The notes under the pieces were generated by a model. It made no database searches and was not told where the DNA came from. It saw nothing but the letters and a program-made list of their open reading frames with translations. The position numbers and the translations under genes are program-made. A stretch of DNA of 22,545 nt, taken from positions 562,294 to 584,838 of the forward strand of contig BMAT01013402.1 of assembly GCA_019649035.1 (NCBI GenBank). The letters run 5' to 3'. Shown one piece after another: positions 9,201-18,110 of this stretch. Within the stretch, counting starts at the first letter, position 1. Each line of letters starts with the position of its first letter. This DNA comes from Elysia marginata. Taxonomy: Eukaryota; Mollusca; Gastropoda; Plakobranchidae.

Positions 9201-10422
9201 ATTGTAAATAAAATTAAAATATTGTACATTATGATCATTAATCTGTCAGAGAGAGATAAATGAATAAATTGTGATAATATATATTAAGGTAATGACAGTG
9301 AACCTGGCAGCCACAACCTTGGACTCAACGAATCCCTGGGGGCTTTTGTTGCACTTGCTGGTTTGTTTTATTGTTACTTCCGTATTTATGTAAGTCTATG
9401 ATAGATCTACATCTAACAATTAAAAGGAAAGAGGAGGAGAAAAGTGGCCAATATACAGACAGAGGTGACGGCCAATGGAACACAGTAACCACAATCTCCA
9501 TGAATTTGTTAAATGAATGGAGCAAGTGTGAGATGTCAGTTGTTTTAGTGTTAGTACACTGTTACTCAATATTGTATGAAAACTGGAGGTTATCAAAGGA
9601 GGTGGAAAAGGTTGGCCCCAGAGAATGGTCAGAAAGGATCGCAAGGCCAGTTAACTTTAAAGAATTTGTGAAGATTCACAAGCAGAAAGATTGGTGATTA
9701 TCTAAAGTTTGCTTATTTCACCTTTTTTGGGTTACTTCAAAGAGACCTTGCTCTTCACTTACTTTATAAAATATCCTGAAAAATTTGTTGCATCTACCTC
9801 TAAAATACAAACTACAATGTATTTTTTTATCATGCCCATCAAGAAGTTCTCAATCCATTGCGGTTCAATGGGAAAGTTTAATTTAAAGAAAATCGTTTTT
9901 TTTTATTTAAAAGAAATTGATTTTTCATTATTTTTTTTTTATTTTGTGAAAAATTTATCCTTTCAAAATTCTATAGTAGGTCCTGTTTGCATTTTGGACT
10001 TAGTGAATGGAATGCAATTAAGACAGCTCTATGTATTTAAACTTAAAACTTTTGCAGAGTCTATTTTAAGAGAGAGAGAGAAAGATGTTACTTAGTTTAA
10101 TCCCTTTGTTGTAATAGTGATTTAATTTTAATGTATGGTATAGTCTGCTTATTTATTATATCCGCTTAAGTCTTATTGAGATGTTTGAAAGTATGAGTAA
10201 ATTCCTCCCATTTTGTAAAAGCATCCCTGTAAATGTAATGCTGACTTCATCTGGACTTAACACTAAGACTCCCTATAGAATGCCAGTAGCCTTACATGTA
10301 AATCTATACATGTACCAATTTTGAAAATTGAACTTTGAAGGATTAGAAAGCTGGTGTAAATTTTTTCTTGTGGAACCTTAACAATTACACTTTACTATTC
10401 TTTTAGGAAAGATAATCAGTGA
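3194..10422 (+). CDS. Spliced gene for an unrecognised ubiquitin-like plus coiled-coil protein (preferred model 206 aa)
   Basis: Preferred join: 3194-3254, 3420-3535, 4437-4507, 5571-5608, 5896-5975, 6602-6664, 8233-8333, 8893-8967, 10407-10422. Every junction is GT-AG and all phases agree. Exons 1-7 alone, read to the TGA at 8335-8337, give 177 aa. Residues about 7-93 alternate hydrophobic strands and one helix (VYFAIKRL, IVLPVILG, VSEVTQILRDKLGI, IILRLRNYRGSIIPL, PLMLEVV), which I infer to be a ubiquitin-like beta-grasp or PB1-like fold. Residues about 108-172 show a hydrophobic heptad pattern (LQDVEDRISLLEDSV, ISKLENTVNFLRKRI), so a coiled coil is likely. There is no signal peptide or membrane segment. 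I do not recognise an ortholog and assign no function; a scaffold or oligomerising role would be a guess. The N-terminal six exons are the firmest part. Confidence 0.72.
3420..3535 (+). CDS. Exon 2 of the ubiquitin-like/coiled-coil gene
   Basis: The acceptor TTTCTTTACAG ends at 3419 and the donor is AGG|GTAAGT. The exon completes a GAA codon and then encodes 38 residues, from NEPSIVLPVILG to NSSDIILR. It has no stop in this frame and leaves in phase 0. It holds the second strand and main helix of the proposed beta-grasp fold. Confidence 0.78.
4437..4507 (+). CDS. Exon 3 of the ubiquitin-like/coiled-coil gene
   Basis: The acceptor TTTTTTCAG ends at 4436 and the donor is AAG|GTAATA. It encodes LRNYRGSIIPLNGR and then VTELSNTHS, leaving in phase 2. 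Exon 2 ends IILR, so the join IILRLRNYRGSIIPL reads as continuous strands. Confidence 0.78.
5571..5608 (+). CDS. Exon 4 (38 nt) of the ubiquitin-like/coiled-coil gene
   Basis: The acceptor ACTCTTTCAG ends at 5570 and the donor is CAG|GTAAAT. The first base completes an AGA codon carried over from exon 3. The rest encodes PLMLEVVRHFQS, the last strand of the proposed fold. Leaves in phase 1. It is short, and is supported mainly by phase agreement on both sides. Confidence 0.7.
5896..5975 (+). CDS. Exon 5 of the ubiquitin-like/coiled-coil gene
   Basis: The acceptor CTTGTCCACAG ends at 5895 and the donor is AGG|GTGAGT. After completing a GTC codon it encodes 26 residues, from QPNPISYELTQYTEPL to TRKLQDVEDR. 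The linker leaves the ubiquitin-like part and the heptad pattern begins. Leaves in phase 0. Confidence 0.78.
6178..6328. mobile_element. 151-bp TA-flanked MITE in intron 5
   Basis: The left end reads CAGTGGAACCCTGTTAAAAT. The reverse complement of the right end reads CAGTGAAAACCCTGTTTGAG, so the ends form imperfect terminal inverted repeats of about 20 bp, and both repeats then pass into an ATAAA. Each end abuts a TA dinucleotide (6176-6177 and 6329-6330), the target duplication of Tc1/mariner and pogo elements. There is no coding capacity, so it is a non-autonomous element mobilised in trans. The CAGTG ends recall pogo-type families; the exact family is unknown. Confidence 0.75.
6602..6664 (+). 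CDS. Exon 6 of the ubiquitin-like/coiled-coil gene
   Basis: The acceptor TTTTTTTGTCATGTAG ends at 6601 and the donor is CAG|GTAAAA. Its 21 codons read ISLLEDSVGNLH then ENRKDKVHQ, continuing the coiled coil from exon 5. Enters and leaves in phase 0, so it could be skipped without a frameshift. Confidence 0.76.
7244..8073 (-). mobile_element. Fossil pogo/Tigger-like DNA transposon in intron 6
   Basis: Both ends, read inward, start CAGTCA and are flanked by TA (7242-7243 and 8074-8075). They read CAGTCAGTCCCGTTTAATG on the left and, as reverse complement, CAGTCACACCAGCAATGTCC on the right. Inside, on the minus strand, are remains of a transposase N-terminus. One frame reads KKASEKRVNLSFYDTLNVL (about 7540-7480). 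A frameshift follows, and the next frame reads ALEIQGATIMKVAEQFG then LHESKSQAA. This pattern resembles the N-terminal helix-turn-helix of pogo/Tigger/CENP-B-type transposases (basic start, 'KL.ILREL', 'SI.K.AE.FGV..ST'). The catalytic DDE core is not seen, so the copy is internally deleted and inactive. Confidence 0.6.
7294..7545 (-). pseudogene. Broken transposase N-terminal helix-turn-helix
   Basis: Two minus-strand frames together cover a helix-turn-helix-like domain. The first frame ends in a TGA after NVLGGT near 7473. The second (7488-7294) contains ATIMKVAEQFGLHES, then loses resemblance and runs into hydrophobic low complexity. This suits an old insertion drifting neutrally in an intron. 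The family call is by eye on short motifs, supported by the TA-flanked CAGTCA ends of the surrounding element. Confidence 0.5.
8233..8337 (+). CDS. Exon 7 of the ubiquitin-like/coiled-coil gene, with alternative end
   Basis: The acceptor TCTCCACTCAG ends at 8232. The exon encodes EISKLENTVNFLRKRI then EEAESIEWNGMFVKNPL. Read through, it stops at TGG TGA (8335-8337), giving a 177-aa protein ending NPLW. The stop overlaps a usable donor, TG|GTGAAT (intron from 8334). If that donor is used, the exon ends at 8333 in phase 2 and joins exon 8 in frame at 8893. The first canonical AATAAA downstream of the stop is at 9207-9212, which could serve the short form. Confidence 0.7.
   Translation, partial: EISKLENTVNFLRKRIEEAESIEWNGMFVKNPLW
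8893..8967 (+). CDS. Probable exon 8 of the ubiquitin-like/coiled-coil gene
   Basis: An open stretch flanked by an acceptor and a strong donor GT|GTGAGT (intron from 8968). Entered at 8893 after TATCACAG in phase 2, it follows exon 7 and encodes IREREKDYNMLEKKM then ASVSKTCST, a charged helical segment in keeping with the coiled coil. A stronger-looking acceptor, TATGTTTTCAG, lies 14 nt upstream (exon from 8879). That one is in phase 0 and would suit direct joining to exon 6. From exon 7 it would give ACC GCT ATC ACA GTA TAA, a quick stop. Part of the open frame is a GAGAGA repeat, which weakens the coding evidence. Confidence 0.48.
10407..10422 (+). CDS. Possible terminal exon 9 of the ubiquitin-like/coiled-coil gene
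   Basis: The acceptor TTTACTATTCTTTTAG ends at 10406. Joined to exon 8 in phase 2 it completes a GTG codon and encodes KDNQ followed by TGA (10420-10422). The 3' UTR would then run to the AATAAA at 10762. The coding part is only 16 nt, so the support is the acceptor, the phase match and the polyadenylation signal. An alternative acceptor, AAACTTTTGCAG just upstream of 10055, would give a different short tail. Confidence 0.35.
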
Positions 10423-10761
10423 AAACAGCAAGTTCTTATGCAACAGAGAAGGCTTTGAAGTTTAATAACGAAAAAAAAACAACCCTTAAACGCTGAAGGC
10501 TGTGTAACTGTAAGGCTATCTTCATAGATTTTAATGATAACCTTTATGAGGTAATTGAAATGAAAGATGTTTTAAAATTTCCCATTGATGACCATCTTGT
10601 TCCTTTCAGTGTGATTATGTTTGATAGGTTGTACAATACTTGTTGTTTTTTTTTCACCATATTTTTTACACTTAGATTTTTATTCCATGTGCTGGTTATT
10701 ATTTTGAGCATTGTATCTGTCAACCCATTTGCTATTCAAATTTTGAATCAAAGCATAAAGT

Positions 10762-10767
10762 AATAAA
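10762..10767 (+). terminator. Polyadenylation signal AATAAA
   Basis: A canonical AATAAA is followed after about 30-50 bases by GT-rich sequence (TTTTGTTATGGGTTGTG), as expected around a cleavage site. It lies about 340 bp after the proposed stop at 10420, a sensible 3' UTR for the 206-aa model. Confidence 0.45.
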
Positions 10768-11829
10768 GTCCCTCCACACATTCACTCATTTGTATGCTTT
10801 TGTTATGGGTTGTGAAAAGTGTCCTTATACATTGTAATATAATCATACTATTTGTAGTAATTTTTTTTTATCATGACCATCCTAATGAAACAGTATGTCT
10901 GAAATTGGAATGTAAAAAAAAACCAATTACTTTTTTAAGCAAGCTAACATTGTAATTTTTCCACTTTCATTTACTATTAGTTTCAAAATGCATGTGATGC
11001 TCGCCTACAAAAAACATCCTTTCAATTTCATAGGACTCCAGTCATGCACTTTTAGTTTTAGCTGTAGGAACAATGCATTTGTTTGGAATAACTCTGACTT
11101 GGAACATAATTTGTCATTCTGACATCCAACTCATTCGGCTCATGTCTGATAAATTTAAACAATGGCAGAAGCTAGCTTCATAATTCCTTATCCACCTAAA
11201 AACCCCTTGAGTTTGAAGAAAAACTCAAATCTGCAAGTGAATTGTAACAAAAAACTTGGTCTAAAAATTCAATTATTAAGAAAGGCATCCATTTATTTAG
11301 AAATTTATGCTTCGTATTAGATATTTGCCAGAAGAGGCTTTCCCTTTATTTCTATATCTACTATTTATCAAAAGACTTAAGTTGTCACCTTGAAATTAAA
11401 TTGTTTAAAAAGGGTCTTGGGTGAACATGATAAATCAATATGATAAACTTTTGACCTGGTCCTGAGCAGTTTATCAATATCACAAGAAGGACTCAACCAT
11501 ATACATGTAAATATGTATAGGACTTGGAGAGTGGCCAGTTAAAATTTATTAGGGTTGCTTTAGTCATGTAGATTCTATTTTTAAAAATCAACTTGTAGCT
11601 TAAAATTTGTATTTCTTCTAACCAGACCATAATTAATCATTTTTTGTCATAACTTTTTTAATTCCAAGGCATTGATGTCTTAATCAATCCATTTTTCACT
11701 TTCAGCTTTCAAATTAATTTAATTAAACTATAGTCCAGTCCAGAATTTCAAACCGCTTGGGAACAAAGTTTAACTTTGAACTATGAGCAAGGGTGGAACT
11801 GGCTCAGGTTTGACCTGATTTCAGGGGAT

Positions 11830-11844
11830 GGGGGGGGGGGGGGG
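11830..11844 (+). repeat. Poly-G run of 15 bases next to an assembly gap
   Basis: A homopolymer run of at least 15 G directly precedes 16 N. The gap is probably a sequencing or assembly failure at this run, so its true length is unknown. A run of this kind could form a G-quadruplex. Confidence 0.8.
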
Positions 11845-11860
11845 NNNNNNNNNNNNNNNN
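11845..11860. other. Assembly gap (16 N)
   Basis: Sixteen undetermined bases immediately after the poly-G run. Confidence 0.95.
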
Positions 11861-13912
11861 CTGATGATTTCCGAAAGCAAAAAAGTTAAGGTTTTTCTTT
11901 GCTCTCTGGTTCCTTCCCTGTATGACTATGAGTATTTTGACTTATCACTCAGTATGCTTTATATTTATAAGACAATTAAGATCGAAATATAAATACATGT
12001 ATAGTTGGAATTTAACAAGTACATTGTAGTAGAATCATCCATGCGTCATCTGCCTTGACTTATAGTTAGAATGCAGTGTTGTAAATGGCAGATGGAAGAA
12101 AAAATTAACAAGACGTGAGACTGTAAGTACTTTGGAATCAATAGAACAATAGAGTAACAATAGGCAAGGGCTCTAAAAGCAAAATGGCTCTTATAGGCAG
12201 GAATTGTGCTCATGCCGGTAATCAAGTTTAATCAAGGTTGTTTGTAAGCAAGTTTTAAATAACTAATAGACTATTTTCTAATTGAGAAAAAAAATAAATT
12301 GAGCTGAAATCCCAAATTTGTCATATTTGAGGAGAACAAGTTGAAATCAGCTCAAAATTTAAATATTAAAGATTTACAATTACATCCCTGATGCTGTATT
12401 GAAATAATTCAAATGGAACTTTGTTCCTATGCAGTTCAAATTACCAACACTGGACAGTACATGTATATTTTTCTGAAAATATAATTTTGTGGAAGTAAAA
12501 TGCTGAGGACGAGAGAGAGAAAGAACTTGAAGCTAAAAAATTTTCAATAATTAATTTTCTCATTAACATTTGAAATTTCATGACATTATTATGAGGGTGA
12601 GTTGACAAAATAGTTGGATGTGGTGTCAGGGTTGCTTTGCCCTATTTACACTTTAAGTTTAAGAAAAAGTGAGCATAAATTCGGTCTTATGTCAGCTCAT
12701 TGAAGTTGAGATACCCATTAATGCATGCACACTGCAGTGTCCAGTCTGGTCTAAATATTTTCAACCTAACATGAACAAAATTTAACTTGAAATTATAAAA
12801 AAATTTGACTTGACAATAAGTAAGACGTGTGTAAGGTAACAAGAGGCAATCCCACACTATAAATTTTGCTAGTCAAATCTTAACTGTAAATGACTTGCAA
12901 CCAGTCCAAATGAGTCTTGTCGAAATTGGAAAGTAGTAAGATATTGGTATTACAGAAAAACTCCTAGGAGTACGAGTCCTACACATGTATACCCTTTTTA
13001 TAAAAAAAACATTTAACTTACAAGAGTTTTTGCATGTACCCACTTAAAATTGGCAATTATGATTTAGGGAAAACATTTTTTACAATATTACAGACATAAG
13101 ACACAATAAAACCATACCCAGAGGCTTTTTTTCCATCGTTTTTAGTACAAAACTGATTTTTTTAAAAATATAAAATATTTATGTCCCCGAACTAAAAGAT
13201 AATCACACAAGAAATAATAAATATATTTTCACAAACGATACAGACGATCAAGCCTGAAAAAGAATGTTCGATTGCCAGCCTATTTGGTTTACACAGACAC
13301 TCACTGGCAAAATCGTTCAAAAGAAAAAAAATTGCATGTTTTTTTCACCGCATTACCTGTAAGTCATATAGATAATTCTAACCAGTTACTTTTTTAAGAA
13401 AGACTATACATGTATTATGTAATGAGAGTATAATGTAAATATACTGGTTTCCCACAACTCAGAATTAATTTGAGTTTTGAACATACTCTTTTCTTTCCAG
13501 AGTTTGATAAATTGCAAAAAATGAATCTGCCTGAATGAAAAAAGGTTGAGATGCCTAGTAAATGATTCTAGTGCGTATTCAACTTATAAACATTTTTACA
13601 TAACATGGCAATTTTTAATTTACGATAGAGAATAAGAGGACCCCAGGGTCTACTTTTACTCCTCCTTTTTTCTTCATTCAACTCCATCTTTTTCTCTTCC
13701 TAATCTTTTTCAACCCATTCAACATTTGTTTAAATACATGTACAAAAATACCAATTCCACATTGGTTTATAGAGTGTCTTTGTTTTTGGTCCATGTTTTT
13801 TTTTTAACTCTTGCAATTGTTAATGTTTTAATACAACTTTTCTAGCGCCACTGAGCACTGTTTAAGTGTATTTTACTAGACACTCTATATACTTCTAAAC
13901 TTATAAATTCTT

Positions 13913-13933
13913 TTTATTTTTAATAAATTTATT
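13913..13933 (-). terminator. Candidate SMG9 polyadenylation signals (minus strand)
   Basis: Two AATAAA hexamers on the minus strand (13928-13933 and 13913-13918) lie about 450-470 bp beyond the SMG9 stop codon. In DNA this AT-rich the hexamer also arises by chance, and one is on the plus strand here too. Confidence 0.35.
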
Positions 13934-14382
13934 CTTCATTTAGAAAAACTGTAGATCATGGCTTAAAAAGGTATGCATGCCACTCAAATTTTCTGAAAAG
14001 AACTGAAAATCCTGGCACAATATTCTAGTGTTCATAACCTTCTAAGACAAAATATGTCATTTAAGAGCATTCAAATGTCACATGGGATTTACCTCGTTCA
14101 AATTTATGTTAAACCAAGGAAAAAAAATGCAAAATGTAATCAATGCAAAAACTTTGGTTTCACAATTTCTTCTATTGCTACTTCACACTCTATGACTTTT
14201 TTTTTCCAGAGAACTGAGTTACTTGTAAGCAACATATTCAAACAAAATTAATAATCTTTCTCCTCTTAATTAAAGGTATTTGGGATTTAAAAAATAACCA
14301 GTACAATATAACTTTTTTTTTTACAAGTCTTGATCTAACAACATTAGAGCGCCGTTTGAATAATCATATCAATCATATTTTC

Positions 14383-15933
14383 CTAAGAAGATGTTGACAA
14401 AAGTCTGTTGTACTCCATAAGAAGTGGGGACTTTTTGACAGATTCCCACATCCTTGCTGCAAAATGATACCAGTTTTTTTCTGACAGTGTGCTATGGGTC
14501 ATTGGAGAGCGTGGAGCTGAGAGGATCTGTGAGCGACAATAGGCAAGAATGCTTTTAAAACTTGGGCACCCTCGATACTCAGGAAGTGTTGTCTCAAGAG
14601 GTTCTGGTTCAGCTTTGTAAAACTCCATTATAGGGAAGAGGAGGAGATTCACATCTACAGCGGGGTCATTCTCTGACCCTGGCTTGTGCTGAATCAGTGG
14701 TTCACTGCCCCAGTCATTGTTCATATTCAACTTAGTTCGCAGTTTAAGTTTTGAGCTGGAAAAAACTTCACTCAGGACTTTTTGCATGGCAAAATAAGAG
14801 CGAGGTGAAAAATCATCCTGGGAAGCTTTATTATGGACAAAGATGACAGTTGGGTAGAGATCTAAATCATAGTCTTTGGCCATGTTCTCTGCTGCAGAGG
14901 ATGATGAAGAAGGCTGAGTGGAGGGTTTCAACATCTCCGCATCCTGAAGCAGTCGCAAAAGACTCATGTCCACAAACCAGTCATCTGCAACAAGCACGAT
15001 ATTGCACACGGACAAGAGGAATGTCAACAACTGCATAGACTGCATCTCTATAAAATTCTGTAAAGAGGAGTACTCTGGTGGAATCTTCCTCTCATACCGA
15101 AGCAAACAGTCCATCATTGAGGCACTGAGCAATGGCTCTGTGTCGAGAAGAATTATTCTATCAGAAGTTACAAACATGTCTATTCCTGAAGTCTGAAACA
15201 AGCAGTCTTCTCTAGTTTCTTTGGTTTGGGGGAAAAACAAATAATTTCTGTACGCATCTTGATGGGTGTTACCAGCAAGTAAGGAAAGCAGTGTTGACTT
15301 CCCACACCCTTGCAGGCCAACTGCACCAATGACAAGAAAGTCACTCTGCTCCAGCATGAGATCAAGCCCGCTGTCACACCACTGGAAGTGATCGTCTACC
15401 AGTTTGATTTTACCTTGCTTCTCAAACGGAGGTGCCAACTTTGACTGCATCTGCGCACTTTGGTCTATAACACTGCTGATAAAACTGCCCGGAGTGGCCC
15501 GCCGAACACTAGACGCTGAGGGAGAGCTTTCTTCTCCCGCATTATATGGGCTACTTTGACTATTTTGAGCAGTGAGGTCTGAATACTCAACATCGCCACT
15601 TGCTTTGGCTGGTCCATGTCGGGCTCTATTATCAGAGAGCAGAACCACTGCAGGCTTATCATGACTAGCCCCTGTTGCTCCCAAAACATCCCTGGATGGG
15701 TCTTGCTGGCTTTGGCCACTTTCAGCCTGTTTGGGGTCTCCTCCTGTTGCTGAGATATCGCTTTCTTGCTGACCAGCTGGTGAAGGGACTCGTTTGGCTA
15801 GTCCAAGAATTGTAATGGGAGGTTTTCTTGGGCTTGGACTTGGTGAGATCTCTTCCCTATTCCTCATACCAGATTGGTGAGGCGCAGACCCATAGTCTTT
15901 CCTACGTCTGCGGCGATACTTTTCATCTGCCAT
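14383..15933 (-). CDS. SMG9: SMG9, nonsense-mediated mRNA decay factor (SMG1 complex subunit)
   Basis: SMG9 binds SMG8 and the kinase SMG1. The complex controls phosphorylation of the helicase UPF1 in nonsense-mediated mRNA decay. The 516-residue protein matches the family in order and length (human about 520). Residues 1-170 are low-complexity, Ser/Pro-rich and basic. KIKLVDDHFQWCDSGLDLM (175-193) opens the conserved part. A Walker A P-loop GLQGCGKST spans 206-214, followed by QTSGID (247-252), a Walker B-like ILLDTEPLL with D264, PPEYSSLQNFIEMQS (285-299), ADDWFVDMSLLRLLQ (316-330), and FVHNKA (365-370) at the NKxD position. The C-terminal signature LSEKNWYHFAARMWESVKK is at 483-501. A Ser-rich insert (340-347) interrupts the G domain, as in vertebrate SMG9. 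The coding region is one uninterrupted exon, and its base composition is more GC-rich than its surroundings. ATG at 15931-15933 is the natural start. Confidence 0.95.
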   Translation of the reverse strand: MADEKYRRRRRKDYGSAPHQSGMRNREEISPSPSPRKPPITILGLAKRVPSPAGQQESDISATGGDPKQAESGQSQQDPSRDVLGATGASHDKPAVVLLSDNRARHGPAKASGDVEYSDLTAQNSQSSPYNAGEESSPSASSVRRATPGSFISSVIDQSAQMQSKLAPPFEKQGKIKLVDDHFQWCDSGLDLMLEQSDFLVIGAVGLQGCGKSTLLSLLAGNTHQDAYRNYLFFPQTKETREDCLFQTSGIDMFVTSDRIILLDTEPLLSASMMDCLLRYERKIPPEYSSLQNFIEMQSMQLLTFLLSVCNIVLVADDWFVDMSLLRLLQDAEMLKPSTQPSSSSSAAENMAKDYDLDLYPTVIFVHNKASQDDFSPRSYFAMQKVLSEVFSSSKLKLRTKLNMNNDWGSEPLIQHKPGSENDPAVDVNLLLFPIMEFYKAEPEPLETTLPEYRGCPSFKSILAYCRSQILSAPRSPMTHSTLSEKNWYHFAARMWESVKKSPLLMEYNRLLSTSS

Positions 15934-15950
15934 TGCTTAAAGCAGTAGAT

Positions 15951-15952
15951 CT
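15951..15952 (-). other. SMG9: Splice acceptor in the SMG9 5' UTR
   Basis: On the minus strand GTATTTTCAG lies 17 bases upstream of the SMG9 ATG, with the AG at 15952-15951. It implies an intron separating the coding exon from one or more non-coding 5' exons further right. I could not fix the matching donor. Confidence 0.5.
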
Positions 15953-16255
15953 GAAAATACAAAGAGATATGATTTCAATAGTTAACAAAATGAAAGTAAT
16001 TTAAGTTGTTCATTGTTCTAAAGTAAAAATCACTTATTTGCAACATGTAGGCCTTCATACATAAATTGCTAAGGGTGTAAGAGGACAAGGTTAGCTCTAA
16101 CTCCTGAGTCTCATCATAGGCATACCACACTGATGACAGTTTGTCAGTTTGATAATTACACTAACTAAGAATAATTATAAGGCTTTAAAACCCTGTCATG
16201 AATAGCGCTGGCATGTTGAGAAGAAACAAATGTATGGTAATTAACAAAAAGGCAG

Positions 16256-16363
16256 AAAAAGAAAGAGAGACAAAGACAGAGAGAGAAAGAGAGATTCAGA
16301 TGTCAGAGCAAGAGAGAGAGAGAGAGAGATTTATATGTCAGAGTAAGAGAGTGAGAGAGAGGC
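16256..16363 (+). repeat. GA-rich microsatellite with an internal duplicated unit
   Basis: Long GAGAGA runs are separated by two related segments, AGATGTCAGAGCAAGAGAG (near 16297) and ATATGTCAGAGTAAGAGAG (near 16333). This suggests a tandem duplication of a unit of about 36 bp on top of simple GA expansion. Confidence 0.75.
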
Positions 16364-17169
16364 TATGTACTTGAAAAATGTTATTTTTTCCTTCTCACTA
16401 AGTACTACAAATTGTCTTTTACTTTTTTAAAATTAAAAATAGGCAGTATTTTCATGATGCGTATTGTGCAAATACCAAAGATGAGGTTTTTCCATAATTA
16501 TAACGTGCAAATACCCCAGAACAGGTAAACTTCCTGACCAATAAAAAAAACTGATTGATACAATGAAAAAAGCCTAGATCGATAGATAAGATCAGAACAG
16601 CTCTTTTTTGCTGTCCTATAGGTAACTTAGGAGGCCTAAAATCCCTTTCAAAACACACAGACTTGACGGAGCATGGTTCTCTGCACAACCATGTATATCT
16701 AGCTTTGGGCAGCTTAGAAGATCAAAACAACAAAAACAGTCCTCTCTGAATACTAATGGCTGTCTAGATAAGTAGATAGCTATGGCCGAAACCCCCTTCG
16801 TTATTAATGTTACTGAAGACAGATCTATACTTGTACAACTACAACTACAAGTTCCTCCTGACTAGCCTAGGCATTGCAAAAGTTATAATTAATTACATAG
16901 TCCAAGGAAAAAAAAATTACTGCAAGTGCAATTAGTCTAGTTCACAAGTTTTCTTTGCGGCTAAAATCTGCTAGAGCTAGGCAAGGTTGGGGTTAGCTTA
17001 CATTACAAGACGGTGAGAAGACAAATTTTCGTTGTCCATTGCCTTCAGAAGCAGAAGACTAGAAAAGTTCTCAGTCTCAAGCAAAAATTTGAACATAATG
17101 TATGTTAATTTAAGCGTTAATTATTAGTAATAATACATTGTCACTCTGTAGCAGTTGAAAATAACACTT

Positions 17170-18110
17170 GGTGTAGACCTAAGTTTTTGGTAGAACTAGC
17201 ACTCTATACTAGATCTAGACTCTGCAGACATAATTTTAGAGGAAAGGGGGGTTGGACCGTTGGTGATGGTTTTATTCTTGTAAGTACTGAAGGCTGACTG
17301 CATATTTTTACTTTACGCTTTGCATCTATCTGGCCACCAACTCACTTTGGGACATACATCTAGATTTAGAATATATATTTTAGAACTACCAAATAAAGTG
17401 TAGGGCCTACATCATTTTCCTGTGCGTAAATTATTTGCTTACTAAATCTAGGTCACATTTGATCTAGATCTAGATCTAGATGCTTGGTCTATAGATCCTA
17501 TTTATCACTTTTTTTTTTCCAAGATAGTTCAATATTTTTTGCAACAACAAGTAGGTAGATTGTTTAAATTGTACAGAGATCTAGATCTATTTTAGATATA
17601 GATTATTAGTAATTAGAAAGATTACTATTTAGTCGTAGCATTGCCAGTTGCTAGGCGCAAGACTGGAAGAGGAAACGAAGCTGGATAAGTACTGTCTGAC
17701 TAGATCAATTGTCTAGTTACTATACCAGAACCAGACTACCAAGTACCATTAAATCCTGCCAGCTGAACACCGCAGGCTGAACACTACGAATCGGTAATAC
17801 ATCGTTTGGTCAATCACCGGATTTACCCTGGATGTAGAATCTAGATAGACCTATCTAAATCTTTTGGTAGATTATGTAGATTTAGATCTAGATAGTTCCC
17901 CTAGATTTAGAGAGTCTAAATCTAGACTCTTATAGAGATCTCTAAATTTCTAGACAAGCGGGTAAAATTGCACAATAACAGTAAGATTTTAGTCAATTCT
18001 AATTCTATATATCTTGGGTCTTTAAATTGTGGTGCTTTTTCATTTGTTCCTACCCCAACACTTTATCATATATACAAAGATAACACAAATAAATCTAGAT
18101 CTATCTAGAT
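17170..18110. repeat. TCTAGA/AGATCT-rich low-complexity block
   Basis: The palindromic hexamers TCTAGA and AGATCT recur throughout, for example in GATCTAGATCTAGATCTAGA at 17461-17480 and in clusters near 17578, 17885, 17920 and 18096. The density is far above expectation for hexamers and is spread over about 900 bp. It is not a regular tandem array. I have an impression of similar texture in pulmonate snail genomes, but that is untested. Confidence 0.6.

Larger units (their letters stand above)
10790..13910. other. Intergenic region between two convergent genes
   Basis: About 3.1 kb of AT-rich DNA in which I find no coding ORF, RNA gene or bounded transposon. It contains a 15-base G run, a 16-base assembly gap and several TACATGTA-type palindromes (near 11503, 12460, 13407 and 13735). 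Confidence 0.5.

Noticed and set aside
9371..9697. A 108-codon plus-strand ORF with overlapping minus-strand ORFs
   Set aside because: No motif, no convincing splice borders, and open frames on both strands of the same DNA. Treated as chance within the 3' part of the spliced gene.
9709..10095. A 128-codon ORF ending in a REREKD-like segment resembling exon 8
   Set aside because: The resemblance comes from GAGAGA simple repeat in both places. The rest is phenylalanine- and lysine-rich translation of poly-T and poly-A DNA.
10055..10098. Alternative terminal exon after AAACTTTTGCAG
   Set aside because: It is phase-compatible with exon 8 and gives a short tail before a stop, but it is mostly GA repeat. 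I kept the acceptor at 10406 as slightly better, without firm evidence either way.
14850..15719. Several ORFs on both strands within 14850-15719
   Set aside because: All lie inside the SMG9 coding region in other frames and have no independent support.
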